From Cyanothece sp. BG0011 (lineage in GTDB: Bacteria > Cyanobacteriota > Cyanobacteriia > Cyanobacteriales > Microcystaceae): 51,178 nucleotides of DNA. A program made the translations under genes and the position numbers. The DNA is taken from positions 1 through 51,178 of the forward strand of contig NZ_PRLH01000141.1 in the NCBI RefSeq assembly GCF_003013815.1. Direction: 5' to 3'. The notes beneath the pieces are model-generated. The model did not search any database. It was given only the letters and a program-made list of their open reading frames with translations, and was not told the DNA's origin. Positions 8,755 through 17,410 of this stretch are shown in pieces. The first letter of the stretch is position 1. Each line of letters opens with the position of its first letter.

Positions 8755-10206
8755 TAAGCTGTCCTCCATAAAGGTAAAGTAATGGTAAACATACTGCCTT
8801 CTTGGGGTTTTGAACGAAGGGTAATCTTTCCTCCCATTCCTTTGATCAAACTTTTAGCGATCGCTAATCCTAGCCCTGTACCATCACGGGAGCGAGTCAT
8901 CATCTCATCCACTCGATAAAATCGTTCAAAAATACGCTGTTGGTAGGCCAAACTAATCCCTACACCATAATCACGCACATGAATCATTGCTACATCAACG
9001 GTTTTTTTCTAAAATGATATCAACTGATTGAGGAGCGAAAGAGTATTTAAGAGCATTGTCGACTAAATTAATTAACACTTGTTGTAAACGATTTTGATCG
9101 GCATAAGTCACAACATCCTCATTCGTTATAATTAAATTTATTGAGCGATCAGTTACTTTCTGAGTCATTTCCACAACTTCTGTTACCACAGTATTTAACA
9201 TAATAGGACGACACCGAAAATGTAAGTGACCACTATCAGCACGAGCTAAGTCAAGCAAATCTTCCAACATCCGAATCGTTCTTTCTGTTTCTCCCGTTGC
9301 TGTTTCTAAGGCTTGAATTTGGTGGGGACTCAAATTATCCCCTTTTCTGAGAAGACTGCTTAAGTAACCAATGATAATAGTTAGAGGAGTTCGTAACTCA
9401 TGGGAAACATTGCCGACAAATTGGCGTTGTTGTTCCCATGAACCAGAAAGTCGAAATAACATATCATTAAAGGCTTGAGCTAATCCTAAAATTTCTTTTG
9501 GAGCTTCATTTAGTTTTAATCTTGCACCACCTAAATCCTCAGCGGATACGGTCATTGCCACCTTACTCATTTGTTTAAGGGGGCGTAAACTTCGACCAAT
9601 ACGATAACAAATCGCCACAATCAAAATTATAATTGTGGCAAGACTAATAACCAATAATCGCCAAATACTTAAATTTAGTTTTTGTTGGTCAACAGTAATA
9701 TCTTGAGATAAGTATAATTTGCCGAGGGAATTACCATTGACAATCAGAGGAGTTCCACATAAGACAATATCACGGCCATTAAATCTTACCACTTGAGGTT
9801 TTACCGGTACTCGATTCATTGCTTCTATGGCTTGAAATTCAGCCCCAGAATCATCTAAAGTCGAGGATTTTCCTATAAGTTTTCCTTGAGAATTTCTAAC
9901 CCATAGGACTAAGTTAGAAGTGGAAACTTTACTAATAGTTTTTTGGATTCGTGTTTCCCAAGATTCAGACTGTGTATCAAATTCAAGTTCTTCAGGAAAA
10001 CGCATCGCAATGTATTCTAAAGTTTGTTTATGGGCAGAAACTAAATTTTGCTCCATTTGCCATCCTGCCCAAAAAGTGATGCCACCCAATCCGATAACTA
10101 ACAAAACGACTAATTCCAAGGTTAATTGAAATTGAAGAGAAGAAGGGCCTATTTTAGTGATCTGAGAAAATTTGAGTTGATGATCCAATCTTTTAATGAA
10201 ATTCAT
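8754..10206 (-). pseudogene. Sensor histidine kinase interrupted by a one-base frameshift
   Basis: Two adjacent frames together encode a complete kinase of about 483 residues. The first frame (10206-8995) has TM1 at about 28-48, an extracytoplasmic sensor region of about 130 residues, TM2 at about 182-202, a HAMP-like linker, His269 in GNVSHELRTPL and the N-box NLVDNALKYS. It stops just after ILEKNR. The G1 and G2 ATP-lid boxes (VRDYGVGI, GTGLGLAIAKSL) continue in the next frame to 8754. Removing one A from the A7 run (T7 on the plus strand, 9002-9008) restores a seamless reading. As read, the product lacks the ATP-binding end and would be inactive; slippage at the homopolymer or a sequence error could rescue it. 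It lies 49 bp downstream of the cupin gene and is coupled to the response regulator. Confidence 0.85.
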
Positions 10207-10255
10207 TCTATACTTTCCTTGTTAAGTAGAACAAAGTTGTTGAGTTTAAAGTCGG

Positions 10256-10867
10256 TTAAAAATTTTGCGCTGTCCCTTGAATGGGATCAAACTCATATCG
10301 ACTATCAAAATCAGTTTCCCCATATAAATTAAAGCTAATCGTTGGTTCATTACCCATAGCTTCTATTTGGTGAATAGCTGATGGCATAAAACACAGAATA
10401 TCTCCAACAGTCAAGATTTGTTCTCCGACCTCTTGAATTTGATCAGGCAAATTAGGTTGAGGTGATCGCTTCCAAAACCTATTTTTTTCTACACCACTTA
10501 ATAAAGCAACTAATCCCCAACAACCATGATTATGAATCGGTGAAATTGTTCCCTGTTTCCAGGCAACTAATTGTATTGTTAAAGGAAATGAAGGCTCATC
10601 ATAGAGTGTCATGATATCCCAGCCAGTTGTCGGATTTGGCTCAAGCATTGACAATAAAAGCCAAGGAGAATCATTTAATAACTGTCTCACTAAAGGGACA
10701 ATTTTCCTTAAGCGTAAATAATCATCCTTTATCGTATCTAAAATATTTTCTAAGTCTGTTAAAAAACGATACAGGCGATAAGGTGAAAATTGTTCCTTCT
10801 CAGGCGTAATTGTATCAAGACAGTGGCAATGTCCGTCATTCTCAACTAACCAATCTGGCTCATTCAT
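10256..10867 (-). CDS. Cysteine-dioxygenase-like cupin
   Basis: From the ATG at 10867 the protein has 203 residues, typical of the family; an upstream ATG at 10993 adds 42 residues without family character, so the shorter form is preferred. The cupin iron ligands are visible as His112 and His114 in PIHNHGCWG and His166 in PSAIHQI. Tyr182 (NLYGETD) sits about where the catalytic tyrosine of cysteine dioxygenase lies. Known members oxidise cysteine or related thiols to sulfinates. The substrate here is not proven. It precedes the two-component pair on the same strand and is divergent, across 228 bp, from the thioredoxin/CcdA genes, which fits a thiol-related role. Confidence 0.75.
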   Translation of the reverse strand: MNEPDWLVENDGHCHCLDTITPEKEQFSPYRLYRFLTDLENILDTIKDDYLRLRKIVPLVRQLLNDSPWLLLSMLEPNPTTGWDIMTLYDEPSFPLTIQLVAWKQGTISPIHNHGCWGLVALLSGVEKNRFWKRSPQPNLPDQIQEVGEQILTVGDILCFMPSAIHQIEAMGNEPTISFNLYGETDFDSRYEFDPIQGTAQNF

Positions 10868-11095
10868 AAACAAAATCTCAAACTTTAATAATACTTTGAT
10901 TGTAGGATATGGAGTGATTGATAAAATTAGTGATAAATGAAAATACAATGAATTTTCTCTAAGAATTCTTCTAGACTTGCTGAAAGTCGTCATTAAATAT
11001 TTTAATTGAATCTAAATCTAAAATTCAGCTTCCCCTCATCTTGGCACTGTTTAATCAAAGTAGAGTTTGATTGAAAATAATGAGGAGATTTAACT

Positions 11096-11602
11096 ATGTT
11101 CCCAAAATCAACATCATTGTGGCTGAGTCTTTATTTAACTAGCGTTGTTATTCCCTTCTCTTTAGTTACCAATCATGAGAAGGTCTCTGCTTCTAACGAC
11201 GTTTCAACATCACAACTTCATGCTTGTGCAGGTAGCTCTCGTAGAAATGTCGGTGGACCGTTAGCCAGAGAATTACAAGGAAAACCCGTTGTTGTTGACA
11301 TTTACGCGAGTTGGTGTGCAGCTTGTAAAAATATTGCTCCTACCCTCTCTCAATTAAAACAACAATATCAAGGAAAGGCTTATTTTGTTGTCTTGGACGT
11401 GAGTGATCAAGCCAAAGCACGTCAAGCAGAAGCTAGGGCAAGACAGTTAGGTTTAGGAGACTTTTTTGCTCAGCATAAATCACAAACAGGGACTGTTACC
11501 ATTGTTGACCCTGCTAACGGTAATATCCTAACTCAGCATCGTAATAATAATAAATTGAGCGATTATACCTCCGTATTAGATGCTGCTATTTCTCAGAGAT
11601 AA
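11096..11602 (+). CDS. Exported thioredoxin-fold protein with CAAC active site
   Basis: 168 residues. A hydrophobic N-terminal segment (about residues 7-25) followed by an SAS-like site indicates export to the periplasm or thylakoid lumen. The thioredoxin domain runs from about residue 55; the active site is Trp73-Cys74-Ala-Ala-Cys77 in YASWCAACKN, and the fold continues through VVLDVSDQ and a cis-Pro region (TGTVTIVDP). A single CAG tripeptide (residues 44-46, HACAG) sits before the domain, echoing the array in the next gene. ATG at 11096 is preceded by an AGGAG-like site. First gene of the plus-strand run; the following paralog starts 110 bp downstream. Likely a reductant carrier supplied by CcdA. 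Confidence 0.88.
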   Translation: MFPKSTSLWLSLYLTSVVIPFSLVTNHEKVSASNDVSTSQLHACAGSSRRNVGGPLARELQGKPVVVDIYASWCAACKNIAPTLSQLKQQYQGKAYFVVLDVSDQAKARQAEARARQLGLGDFFAQHKSQTGTVTIVDPANGNILTQHRNNNKLSDYTSVLDAAISQR

Positions 11603-11712
11603 TTGACGTGAAATGTAGAATTCTGAGATTTCTGCCGAAATATTGTCTAGTTCAAACTTCTCTTTTATAACTTCCTCACACAACAAACATCATTTATTCA
11701 GGAATTTGTCCC

Positions 11713-12360
11713 ATGAAGATTAAATATTTTTCTTTATTTGCCATAGTTTCATTGTTAAGTGTAGGAACATTAACAGCTTGTGCTAATCCCTGTGCTGGAC
11801 AATCTACCTCAACCACAGCTAATCAGGTTACTCAAAATGACCCATGCGCTGGAAAAAATCCTTGTGCCGGGGCTAATCCCTGCGCTGGAAAAAACCCTTG
11901 TGCCGGGGCTAATCCCTGTGCTGGAAAAAACCCTTGTGCCGGGGCTAATCCCTGTGCTGGGAAAAACCCTTGTGCCGGGGCTAATCCCTGTGCTGGAAAA
12001 ACCAAAACGATTGGTGCATCTTTAGCCCAAGAATTGCAAGGAAAACCCGTTGTTGTTGATATTTATGCGAGTTGGTGTGCAGCTTGTAAAAATATTGCTC
12101 CAACCCTTGCACAACTAGAAAAAGATTACGCCGAATCCGTGAATTTTGTGGTTCTCAATGTTAGTGATCAATCTACCACGACTCAAGCCCAGACCAAAGC
12201 TAAAAAATTAGGGTTAGCTAAATTTCTGAAGGAAAACAAAACTCAAACTGGAATGTTAACCATTATTGATCCGGCGACGGGAGAAATTTTAGCCCAACAT
12301 CGCAATAATCCTAATATTGCAGACTATCAAACCGTTTTAGATAAAGCCATAAGTCAGTGA
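11713..12360 (+). CDS. Predicted lipoprotein: Cys-rich PCAG-repeat linker plus thioredoxin domain
   Basis: 215 residues. A signal peptide ends in a lipobox (LTAC) with Cys23 as the predicted lipid-modified residue. Ten Pro-Cys-Ala-Gly units follow: one at residues 25-29 and nine contiguous six-residue units at 43-96 alternating PCAGK and PCAGA. The thioredoxin domain begins near residue 100 with the active site Trp121-Cys122-Ala-Ala-Cys125. Its domain is clearly paralogous to the preceding gene: the GKPVVVDIYASWCAACKNIAPTL block is shared nearly whole, in the same order. The Cys array could bind metal, carry thiols or act as a spacer; none of these is shown. Next on the strand is ccdA, 99 bp later. 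Confidence 0.88.
   Translation: MKIKYFSLFAIVSLLSVGTLTACANPCAGQSTSTTANQVTQNDPCAGKNPCAGANPCAGKNPCAGANPCAGKNPCAGANPCAGKNPCAGANPCAGKTKTIGASLAQELQGKPVVVDIYASWCAACKNIAPTLAQLEKDYAESVNFVVLNVSDQSTTTQAQTKAKKLGLAKFLKENKTQTGMLTIIDPATGEILAQHRNNPNIADYQTVLDKAISQ
11839..12000 (+). repeat. In-frame tandem array encoding nine Cys-rich hexapeptides
   Basis: 162 bp coding for nine six-residue units of the form (N/D)PCAG(K/A). At DNA level the unit is about 36 bp (two hexapeptides, K-type then A-type) and the copies differ by only a few synonymous changes, so expansion is recent or homogenised. Copy number is likely to vary between strains. Confidence 0.9.
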
Positions 12361-12459
12361 GCTTTCGTCTCACTTTAATCATACAAGCTTCTGGCTTGTC
12401 CTGAGCCGGATGCTTGTTCGACACAGGATTAGTGTTTCGATAAGGATAAGGAGATTTTA

Positions 12460-13311
12460 ATGACCCAATTACAGAAACCACCACCGAAAAAGAAGAGTTT
12501 AGGCCGTCCTAAACGCTCAAAAAAATGGTTGTTTTATTTCGGATTAGGTTTACTGGCTTTAATTATTGTTGTCACCCTCGGTCCAGTCATCAGCCATCCC
12601 ATTGAGCAACTCATTTCCATTGTCGAAAACCAATATCAACAGTGGTTTGACCAGCAAGATACAGCCAATCCTTTTGTCTTATTGCCTTTAGCTTTTTTGG
12701 GAGGATTATTAGCCAGTGTATCCCCTTGTATCTTAGGCTTACTACCAGTTAATCTCAGCTATATCGGTACGCTCAAAATTAAATCCCGTTGGGATGCTTT
12801 TACTAAAGCCGGCTTATTTGTACTAGGAGCAGTCACAATTTTAAGCTTATTTGGTTTAGTTTCCTCCTTTGCTGGAGCAGTGATGGTAGATTACCGAGGC
12901 TATATCAATATTGTGGTCGGACTAATTATGGCTCTCATGGGCTTATGGTTAATGGGGATCATCAAAATACCCTTACCAGAAATGAGTGCTAATCTCCCCA
13001 AAGCCGGTCCTTATGGAGTCGGGTTAACCTTTGCTTTAATTAGTGGTCCTTGTGCTAGTCCTGTATTATTTGCTGTACTAACAGCAGCAGCAGCCACAGG
13101 TTCTCAAGTTTTAGGGACTCTGACGATGGTTAGCTACGCTCTCGGTTATACCATTCTAATTTTCTTGGCGAGTTTATTTACGGGATTAGCTAAACAAAGT
13201 AATAATCTGTTGAAGCATTCTGAAACCATTATTCGCTTCGGTAGTGTGGCCTTAATTATGACTGGTGCTTATTACTTATTCACAGGGACTCAATGGTTTT
13301 TGGGAGGTTAA
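12460..13311 (+). CDS. ccdA: CcdA/DsbD-type transmembrane thiol-electron transporter
   Basis: 283 residues. After a basic cytosolic N-terminus and a first hydrophobic segment (residues 25-45), the core has about six helices with the two conserved Cys-containing motifs of the CcdA/DsbD-beta family: SVSPCILGLLP and SGPCASPVLF, symmetrically placed in helices 1 and 4. These cysteines pass electrons from cytosolic thioredoxin to extracytoplasmic thioredoxin-like proteins, in cytochrome c biogenesis among other uses. Neighbours match the role exactly: two exported thioredoxins upstream and thioredoxin reductase 3 bp downstream. The extra N-terminal helix makes it longer than minimal CcdA. It starts at ATG 12460 after an AAGGAG site. 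Confidence 0.92.
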   Translation: MTQLQKPPPKKKSLGRPKRSKKWLFYFGLGLLALIIVVTLGPVISHPIEQLISIVENQYQQWFDQQDTANPFVLLPLAFLGGLLASVSPCILGLLPVNLSYIGTLKIKSRWDAFTKAGLFVLGAVTILSLFGLVSSFAGAVMVDYRGYINIVVGLIMALMGLWLMGIIKIPLPEMSANLPKAGPYGVGLTFALISGPCASPVLFAVLTAAAATGSQVLGTLTMVSYALGYTILIFLASLFTGLAKQSNNLLKHSETIIRFGSVALIMTGAYYLFTGTQWFLGG

Positions 13312-13314
13312 ATC

Positions 13315-14277
13315 ATGGTAGAAAATTTAGTGATTATTGGCTCTGGTCCGGCTGGTTATACGGCTGCAATTTATGCAGGTCGAGCGCAACTACAACCCCT
13401 TGTTTTTGAAGGTTTTAGTGCTGGTGGTGTCCCAGGAGGGCAATTGATGACGACGACAGAAGTAGAAAATTTCCCTGGTTTTGCTAAAGGGATTAGCGGA
13501 CCTCAATTAATGAAGGAAATGCGTCAACAGGCTTTACGGTGGGGGGCTAATTTAATCACCGAGGATGTGGTTAAAGTGGATTTTCGACAATACCCCTTTA
13601 TTGTGAGAGCCAATGAGAAGGAAGTGCGAACTTTTGGGGTGATTATTTGCACGGGTGCGACGGCTAAACGATTGCATATTTTAGGAGAAGATGAGTTTTG
13701 GAATAATGGGATCTCTGCTTGTGCGATTTGTGATGGTGCCAGTCCTTTATTTCTTAATGCTGAGGTGGCAGTGGTAGGTGGTGGCGATTCCGCCGCCGAA
13801 GAAGCCCTTTATTTGACGAAATACGCTACTAAAGTTCATTTATTAGTTAGACGAGAACAATTACGGGCTTCTAAAACTATGCAAGAACGTCTTTTTGCCC
13901 ATCCTCAAATTAAGATTCATTGGCATTCTATTCCCATTGCTGCTTATGGTGATGAAGTTTTACAAGAGGTTAAAGTCCAAAATGCGATCGCTCAAGAGGT
14001 TTGGCAGTTACCTGTTAATGGTTTATTTTATGCCATCGGTCATACTCCTAATACCCAATTGTTTCAAGGACAAATTGCTTTAGATGCTCGTGGTTACATT
14101 GAAACTAGGGGCAAAAGCACTGCTACCAATATCGAAGGAGTTTGGGCTGCTGGAGACGTGCAAGATTCCTATTACCGCCAAGCTATTACCGCCGCCGGAA
14201 CTGGTTGTATGGCTGCTTTAGAAGCGGAACGTTGGTTATCAGAAAGGAAATCTTTGAGGTTTCTTTCAGCCGCTTAA
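13315..14277 (+). CDS. trxB: Thioredoxin-disulfide reductase (NADPH)
   Basis: 320 residues, standard for low-molecular-weight TrxB. FAD-binding motif [16 protein letters not shown] at the N-terminus, redox pair Cys136-Ala-Ile-Cys139-Asp, NADPH-binding [11 protein letters not shown] with the downstream RREQLRA block typical of NADPH specificity, and the C-terminal FAD block [14 protein letters not shown]. Start is 3 bp after the ccdA stop, so translation is probably coupled. Together with the following thioredoxin it would supply electrons to CcdA. Some cyanobacteria rely mainly on ferredoxin-thioredoxin reductase, so an NADPH-linked reductase dedicated to this locus is informative. Confidence 0.95.
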   Translation: MVENLVIIGSGPAGYTAAIYAGRAQLQPLVFEGFSAGGVPGGQLMTTTEVENFPGFAKGISGPQLMKEMRQQALRWGANLITEDVVKVDFRQYPFIVRANEKEVRTFGVIICTGATAKRLHILGEDEFWNNGISACAICDGASPLFLNAEVAVVGGGDSAAEEALYLTKYATKVHLLVRREQLRASKTMQERLFAHPQIKIHWHSIPIAAYGDEVLQEVKVQNAIAQEVWQLPVNGLFYAIGHTPNTQLFQGQIALDARGYIETRGKSTATNIEGVWAAGDVQDSYYRQAITAAGTGCMAALEAERWLSERKSLRFLSAA

Positions 14278-14325
14278 TTTAAAGGTTTTTTAGCTCAATC
14301 TATCAAATTTATGGAGGAAATGATG

Positions 14326-14634
14326 ATGACTAATTCTAATTTATTATCCCAATTACAACAGGAATCAACTAAACCTATTTTGGTCAAATTTGTTGCTCCC
14401 CATTGTCCCTCTTGTGAAACCCTTACTCCTGTTTTAGAGCAGTTAGCAGATGATCATCCTGATGATTTTCATTTAGTCACCATTGACATGACAGAAGACC
14501 CTGAATTAGCCATGAAATTAAAGGTCAGAAGTGCGCCAACAGTTGTCTTATTCCAAGGGGAAGAAGTCAAGGAAAAAATAGCAGGATTGAAGCCCAAAAA
14601 ATTCTATGAAGCTTTAATTGAGAAAACGGCTTAA
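14326..14634 (+). CDS. Cytosolic thioredoxin-like protein with CPSC active site
   Basis: About 102 residues from ATG 14326. GGAGGAA at 14313-14319 is a good ribosome site for the ATG at 14323 or 14326, so the ATG at 14311, which precedes it, is unlikely. No signal peptide. The active site is CPSC (APHCPSCETL) in place of the usual WCGPC, and the fold is otherwise ordinary: LVTIDMTEDPELAMKLKVRSAPTVVLF with cis-Pro76-like context. It lies 48 bp after trxB. Likely the cytosolic carrier linking TrxB to CcdA. The substitution of Trp by His before the first Cys would shift its redox properties. Confidence 0.9.
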   Translation: MTNSNLLSQLQQESTKPILVKFVAPHCPSCETLTPVLEQLADDHPDDFHLVTIDMTEDPELAMKLKVRSAPTVVLFQGEEVKEKIAGLKPKKFYEALIEKTA

Positions 14635-14640
14635 AGATCA

Positions 14641-14991
14641 ATGAATAAAAGGAAGAAAATCATTACTATTACCCATGCTCGTACAGGGGAATTAATTGCA
14701 AAGGGTGAAGAAGGATGGGGTTTTATGCCCTTTGAGGGTAATTATTACATCCGTGCAAAGTATATCAAAACCCAAGGGTTTCAATTTACCTTAATTCCGG
14801 GATTTTGTATTTACAAATTTCTCTATATTTGGTTAAATCTGAAAGTTAAAGGTAAAACCGAGAAATTTATTGCTTGGATGTATGTAATACCTAATCCCCT
14901 ACTTCCTTTTATCTGGTTTCGCATTGCTTTACCTCGAAATCATCCTTGTTTAAGAGTTGATATACAAACATTATATTACCTGAACATTTAG
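14641..14991 (+). CDS. DUF427-family protein
   Basis: 116 residues. The THARTGELIAKGEEG opening and the PFEGNYYIRAKY block match DUF427, a small beta-rich domain of unknown function. The C-terminal half continues with LPNPLLPFIWFR-like sequence seen in cyanobacterial members; the last dozen residues are divergent. No signal peptide. The start is 6 bp after the thioredoxin stop, so it may be co-transcribed with the redox genes, though no link of DUF427 to thiol chemistry is known to me. Confidence 0.75.
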   Translation: MNKRKKIITITHARTGELIAKGEEGWGFMPFEGNYYIRAKYIKTQGFQFTLIPGFCIYKFLYIWLNLKVKGKTEKFIAWMYVIPNPLLPFIWFRIALPRNHPCLRVDIQTLYYLNI

Positions 14992-15050
14992 AAATACCTG
15001 AGAGTTGGAAGAATAAATAATATAATAAACCTATTATAAGTCTATAATTA

Positions 15051-15665
15051 TTATCTTTTTCCTTGAAATATTTGATTCACCGTTAACTCTAGTTTAGGAA
15101 AACTTAAAGATTTAATTTGCTCATTATTTCTAAAATATTTCACTTGATATTCACCATCAAACAGATTATAAATAGAAATAGTAGGCTTTTTAGGATTACC
15201 AATATAACGAGAACCACCAATCCCTAAATAATCTACAATCCAGTATTCATTAATACCAATTTCTTCATAATCTCTTAGTTTTGTTAGGTAATCATCTCGC
15301 CAGTTACTACTAACAATTTCTATCACTAAAGGAATTGATTTTCCTTTGGTTAACGTTGAATATTTTTCCCATAATGGTTCCTCTTCCAATACATTTCTAT
15401 CCACAACTAAAACATCAGGTAAATAACCAGTATTTTCATTTAAAACTTTTACGATTGCTTGTTTAGGTAAAAAATAATCTAAGTTTTTTTGTCTAAATAA
15501 ACAAGCAAATTCTACTGCTAAAAAACCCGAAATCTCTTCATGTTTTCCCTTGGGTTGCATTTCAATAACAACTCCTTTATGTAACTCATAACAACTATTT
15601 TCGGGTTTCCAGTCTAAAAACTCAGAAAAAGTCATTAAGTTAGGTGAAACTTTAGCTTCTATCAT
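15051..15665 (-). CDS. Uma2-family (DUF820) endonuclease-like protein
   Basis: 204 residues from the ATG at 15665; the frame extends upstream to 15686 but that start would lie inside pepP. PD-(D/E)xK-like features are visible: YELHKGVVIEMQPKG near the N-terminus, LPDVLVVDR with the predicted acidic ligand, and PLVIEIVSSNWRDDYLTKLRDYEEIGINEYWIVD, where Glu-Ile-Val and the following Lys/Arg are the usual core. The family is expanded in cyanobacteria and often mobile; activity is unproven. It follows pepP by 4 bp on the same strand. Confidence 0.85.
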   Translation of the reverse strand: MIEAKVSPNLMTFSEFLDWKPENSCYELHKGVVIEMQPKGKHEEISGFLAVEFACLFRQKNLDYFLPKQAIVKVLNENTGYLPDVLVVDRNVLEEEPLWEKYSTLTKGKSIPLVIEIVSSNWRDDYLTKLRDYEEIGINEYWIVDYLGIGGSRYIGNPKKPTISIYNLFDGEYQVKYFRNNEQIKSLSFPKLELTVNQIFQGKR

Positions 15666-15669
15666 CTTT

Positions 15670-16986
15670 CTAAATAATCTCATCAATCGCTTTAGGAACC
15701 GCAGAAGTTAACACTTCATAACCTGTTTCTGTTACTAAAATATCATCCTCAATTCTAATACCAATTCCTCGCCATCTTTCAGGAATTTCGGGTTGTCCTT
15801 CTGCTGGTTTAATATCGTTACCGATGTAAATTCCTGGTTCTACGGTTAAAACATGACCCGGTAACAAAGGATGCCAGTTTTCTTCATCTTTTTTATAAAC
15901 CCCTACATCATGCACATCTAACCCTAACCAATGACCGGTTTTGTGCATATAAAAAGGTTTATATTTTTCTTCTTTAATTATCTCTTCTAAGTCCCCTTTT
16001 AATAACCCTAAATCAATTAATCCTTGCACTAAAACACAAACAGCAATATCATGAAACTCATTATAAGGGTTTCCTGGTTTAACTTCTTCAATAGCTTTTA
16101 GTTGTGCTTCTAAAACCAACTCGTAAATGGCTTTTTGTTCCCCTGTAAATTTACCATTGACGGGAAAAGTTCGGGTTATATCTCCATTGTAATAACCATA
16201 GGAACAACCAGCATCAATTAATAATAAATCATTCTCTTGAATTTGACGGTTATTTTCAATATAGTGGAGAATACAAGCATTAGAACCGGAGGCTACAATA
16301 GAAGGATAAGCAGGGCCTATTCCTCCATGAAGTTTAAAAGTATGCTCTATTTCTGCTTGAATTTGATACTCATAATGACCGACTTTAACAAATTCTCTTG
16401 CACGGTTATGAGCAGCAGCAGAAATGTCCATCGCTTGACGTAACATTTTTAATTCTGAAGCACTTTTAACCTGTCGCATGGGGTGTAAAATAGGGTTAGT
16501 ATCTTCAATAGCAACGGGGCCAGTTCCTCGTTTGGGATAAGTAGCCATTAATCGTTGCCAATGAGATAAAATAACCTCATTAAAATGCTTATCTCGCCCT
16601 AAATGGTAATAGATACGGTCAGCTTTCTTGAGATAGTCGGGTAATTTTTCGTTTAATTCTGTGATGGGATAAGCAATATCTGCGCCATACTTTTCTTTGG
16701 CTGCTTCTACCCCACACCGATAACCGGTCCATGTCTCTTTTTCGGGGTCTTTGGGTTGTACAAATAGGATAAAATGGTGTTCTTCGTGATGTGGCGCAAA
16801 TACGGCCACTGCTTCGGGTTCATTAAACCCTGTTAAGTAGAAAAAGTCACTATCTTGACGGAATATATATTCTACATCATTGTGCATTACTGCGGTGGGT
16901 GCGCTGCGAAAAATGGCCGTTCCTTGACCGATTTTTTCCATTAATTTTTGTCTACGTTGGCGGTATTCGCTACTGTCAATTACCAT
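15670..16986 (-). CDS. pepP: Xaa-Pro aminopeptidase (M24B)
   Basis: 438 residues, the normal length for aminopeptidase P. It removes an N-terminal residue preceding proline. An N-terminal creatinase-like domain (RRQKLMEKIGQGTAIF, then QDSDFFYLTGF) is followed by the pita-bread catalytic domain. The dinuclear metal ligands are in place: two Asp in LLIDAGCSYGYYNGDITRTFP, His in HKTGHWLGLDVHDVG, Glu in VEPGIYIG and Glu in GIRIEDD. Cytosolic, no signal peptide. The Uma2 gene begins 4 bp downstream. Confidence 0.95.
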   Translation of the reverse strand: MVIDSSEYRQRRQKLMEKIGQGTAIFRSAPTAVMHNDVEYIFRQDSDFFYLTGFNEPEAVAVFAPHHEEHHFILFVQPKDPEKETWTGYRCGVEAAKEKYGADIAYPITELNEKLPDYLKKADRIYYHLGRDKHFNEVILSHWQRLMATYPKRGTGPVAIEDTNPILHPMRQVKSASELKMLRQAMDISAAAHNRAREFVKVGHYEYQIQAEIEHTFKLHGGIGPAYPSIVASGSNACILHYIENNRQIQENDLLLIDAGCSYGYYNGDITRTFPVNGKFTGEQKAIYELVLEAQLKAIEEVKPGNPYNEFHDIAVCVLVQGLIDLGLLKGDLEEIIKEEKYKPFYMHKTGHWLGLDVHDVGVYKKDEENWHPLLPGHVLTVEPGIYIGNDIKPAEGQPEIPERWRGIGIRIEDDILVTETGYEVLTSAVPKAIDEII

Positions 16987-17093
16987 AACACTCTATTTTA
17001 CTTTTCCTGTCTTCTTAGCATAACTTAAAAACTTGCGAAAGGGTAGGAATTTTAGTTTATAACAGTTCTCAAAAGTTATTAAAGATTTAAGTG

Positions 17094-17225
17094 GTCATTG
17101 CGAGGGGTAGAAATTAATATTAATCTCTGACTCTCATTGATAATACCCCGAAGCAATCTTTAAATAACATACAGATGTTATAGTAACCATCAAAGCCTAT
17201 TGTTTATATTACCCCTCGCAATGAC
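17094..17225. repeat. Inverted-repeat element with 16-bp perfect arms
   Basis: The 424-bp gap 16,987-17,410 has no convincing gene. It contains gtcattgcgaggggta (17094-17109) and its exact reverse complement at 17210-17225, with AT-rich DNA between them and an internal gaagcaatc segment. This is the pattern of a small non-autonomous palindromic element. The rest of the gap is AT-rich leader for the secreted protein at 17,411. Confidence 0.75.
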
Positions 17226-17410
17226 AATTTAGGCGATAGGATAATGATGAAGTTTGATATAGTTGCCCATGAGTTAATAAACATAATTATCTTCATAAAA
17301 GTTAACGGCAACTAATTGTAAGCACTACGAATAAATTATAATCTAGCTTTTTTTGACTTTTTGTACTATCCTGTAAAAAATTATTATCACCTTCTGCTTT
17401 TGAAAAGAAA

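Noticed and set aside
10868-10993. N-terminal extension of the cupin gene to 10993
   Set aside because: The added 42 residues are hydrophobic/basic without family match; the ATG at 10867 gives the normal length.
11660-11690. CTCACAC-type sequence resembling the Yfr1 small RNA core
   Set aside because: Only part of the core matches and the flanking stem and T-tail of Yfr1 are absent.
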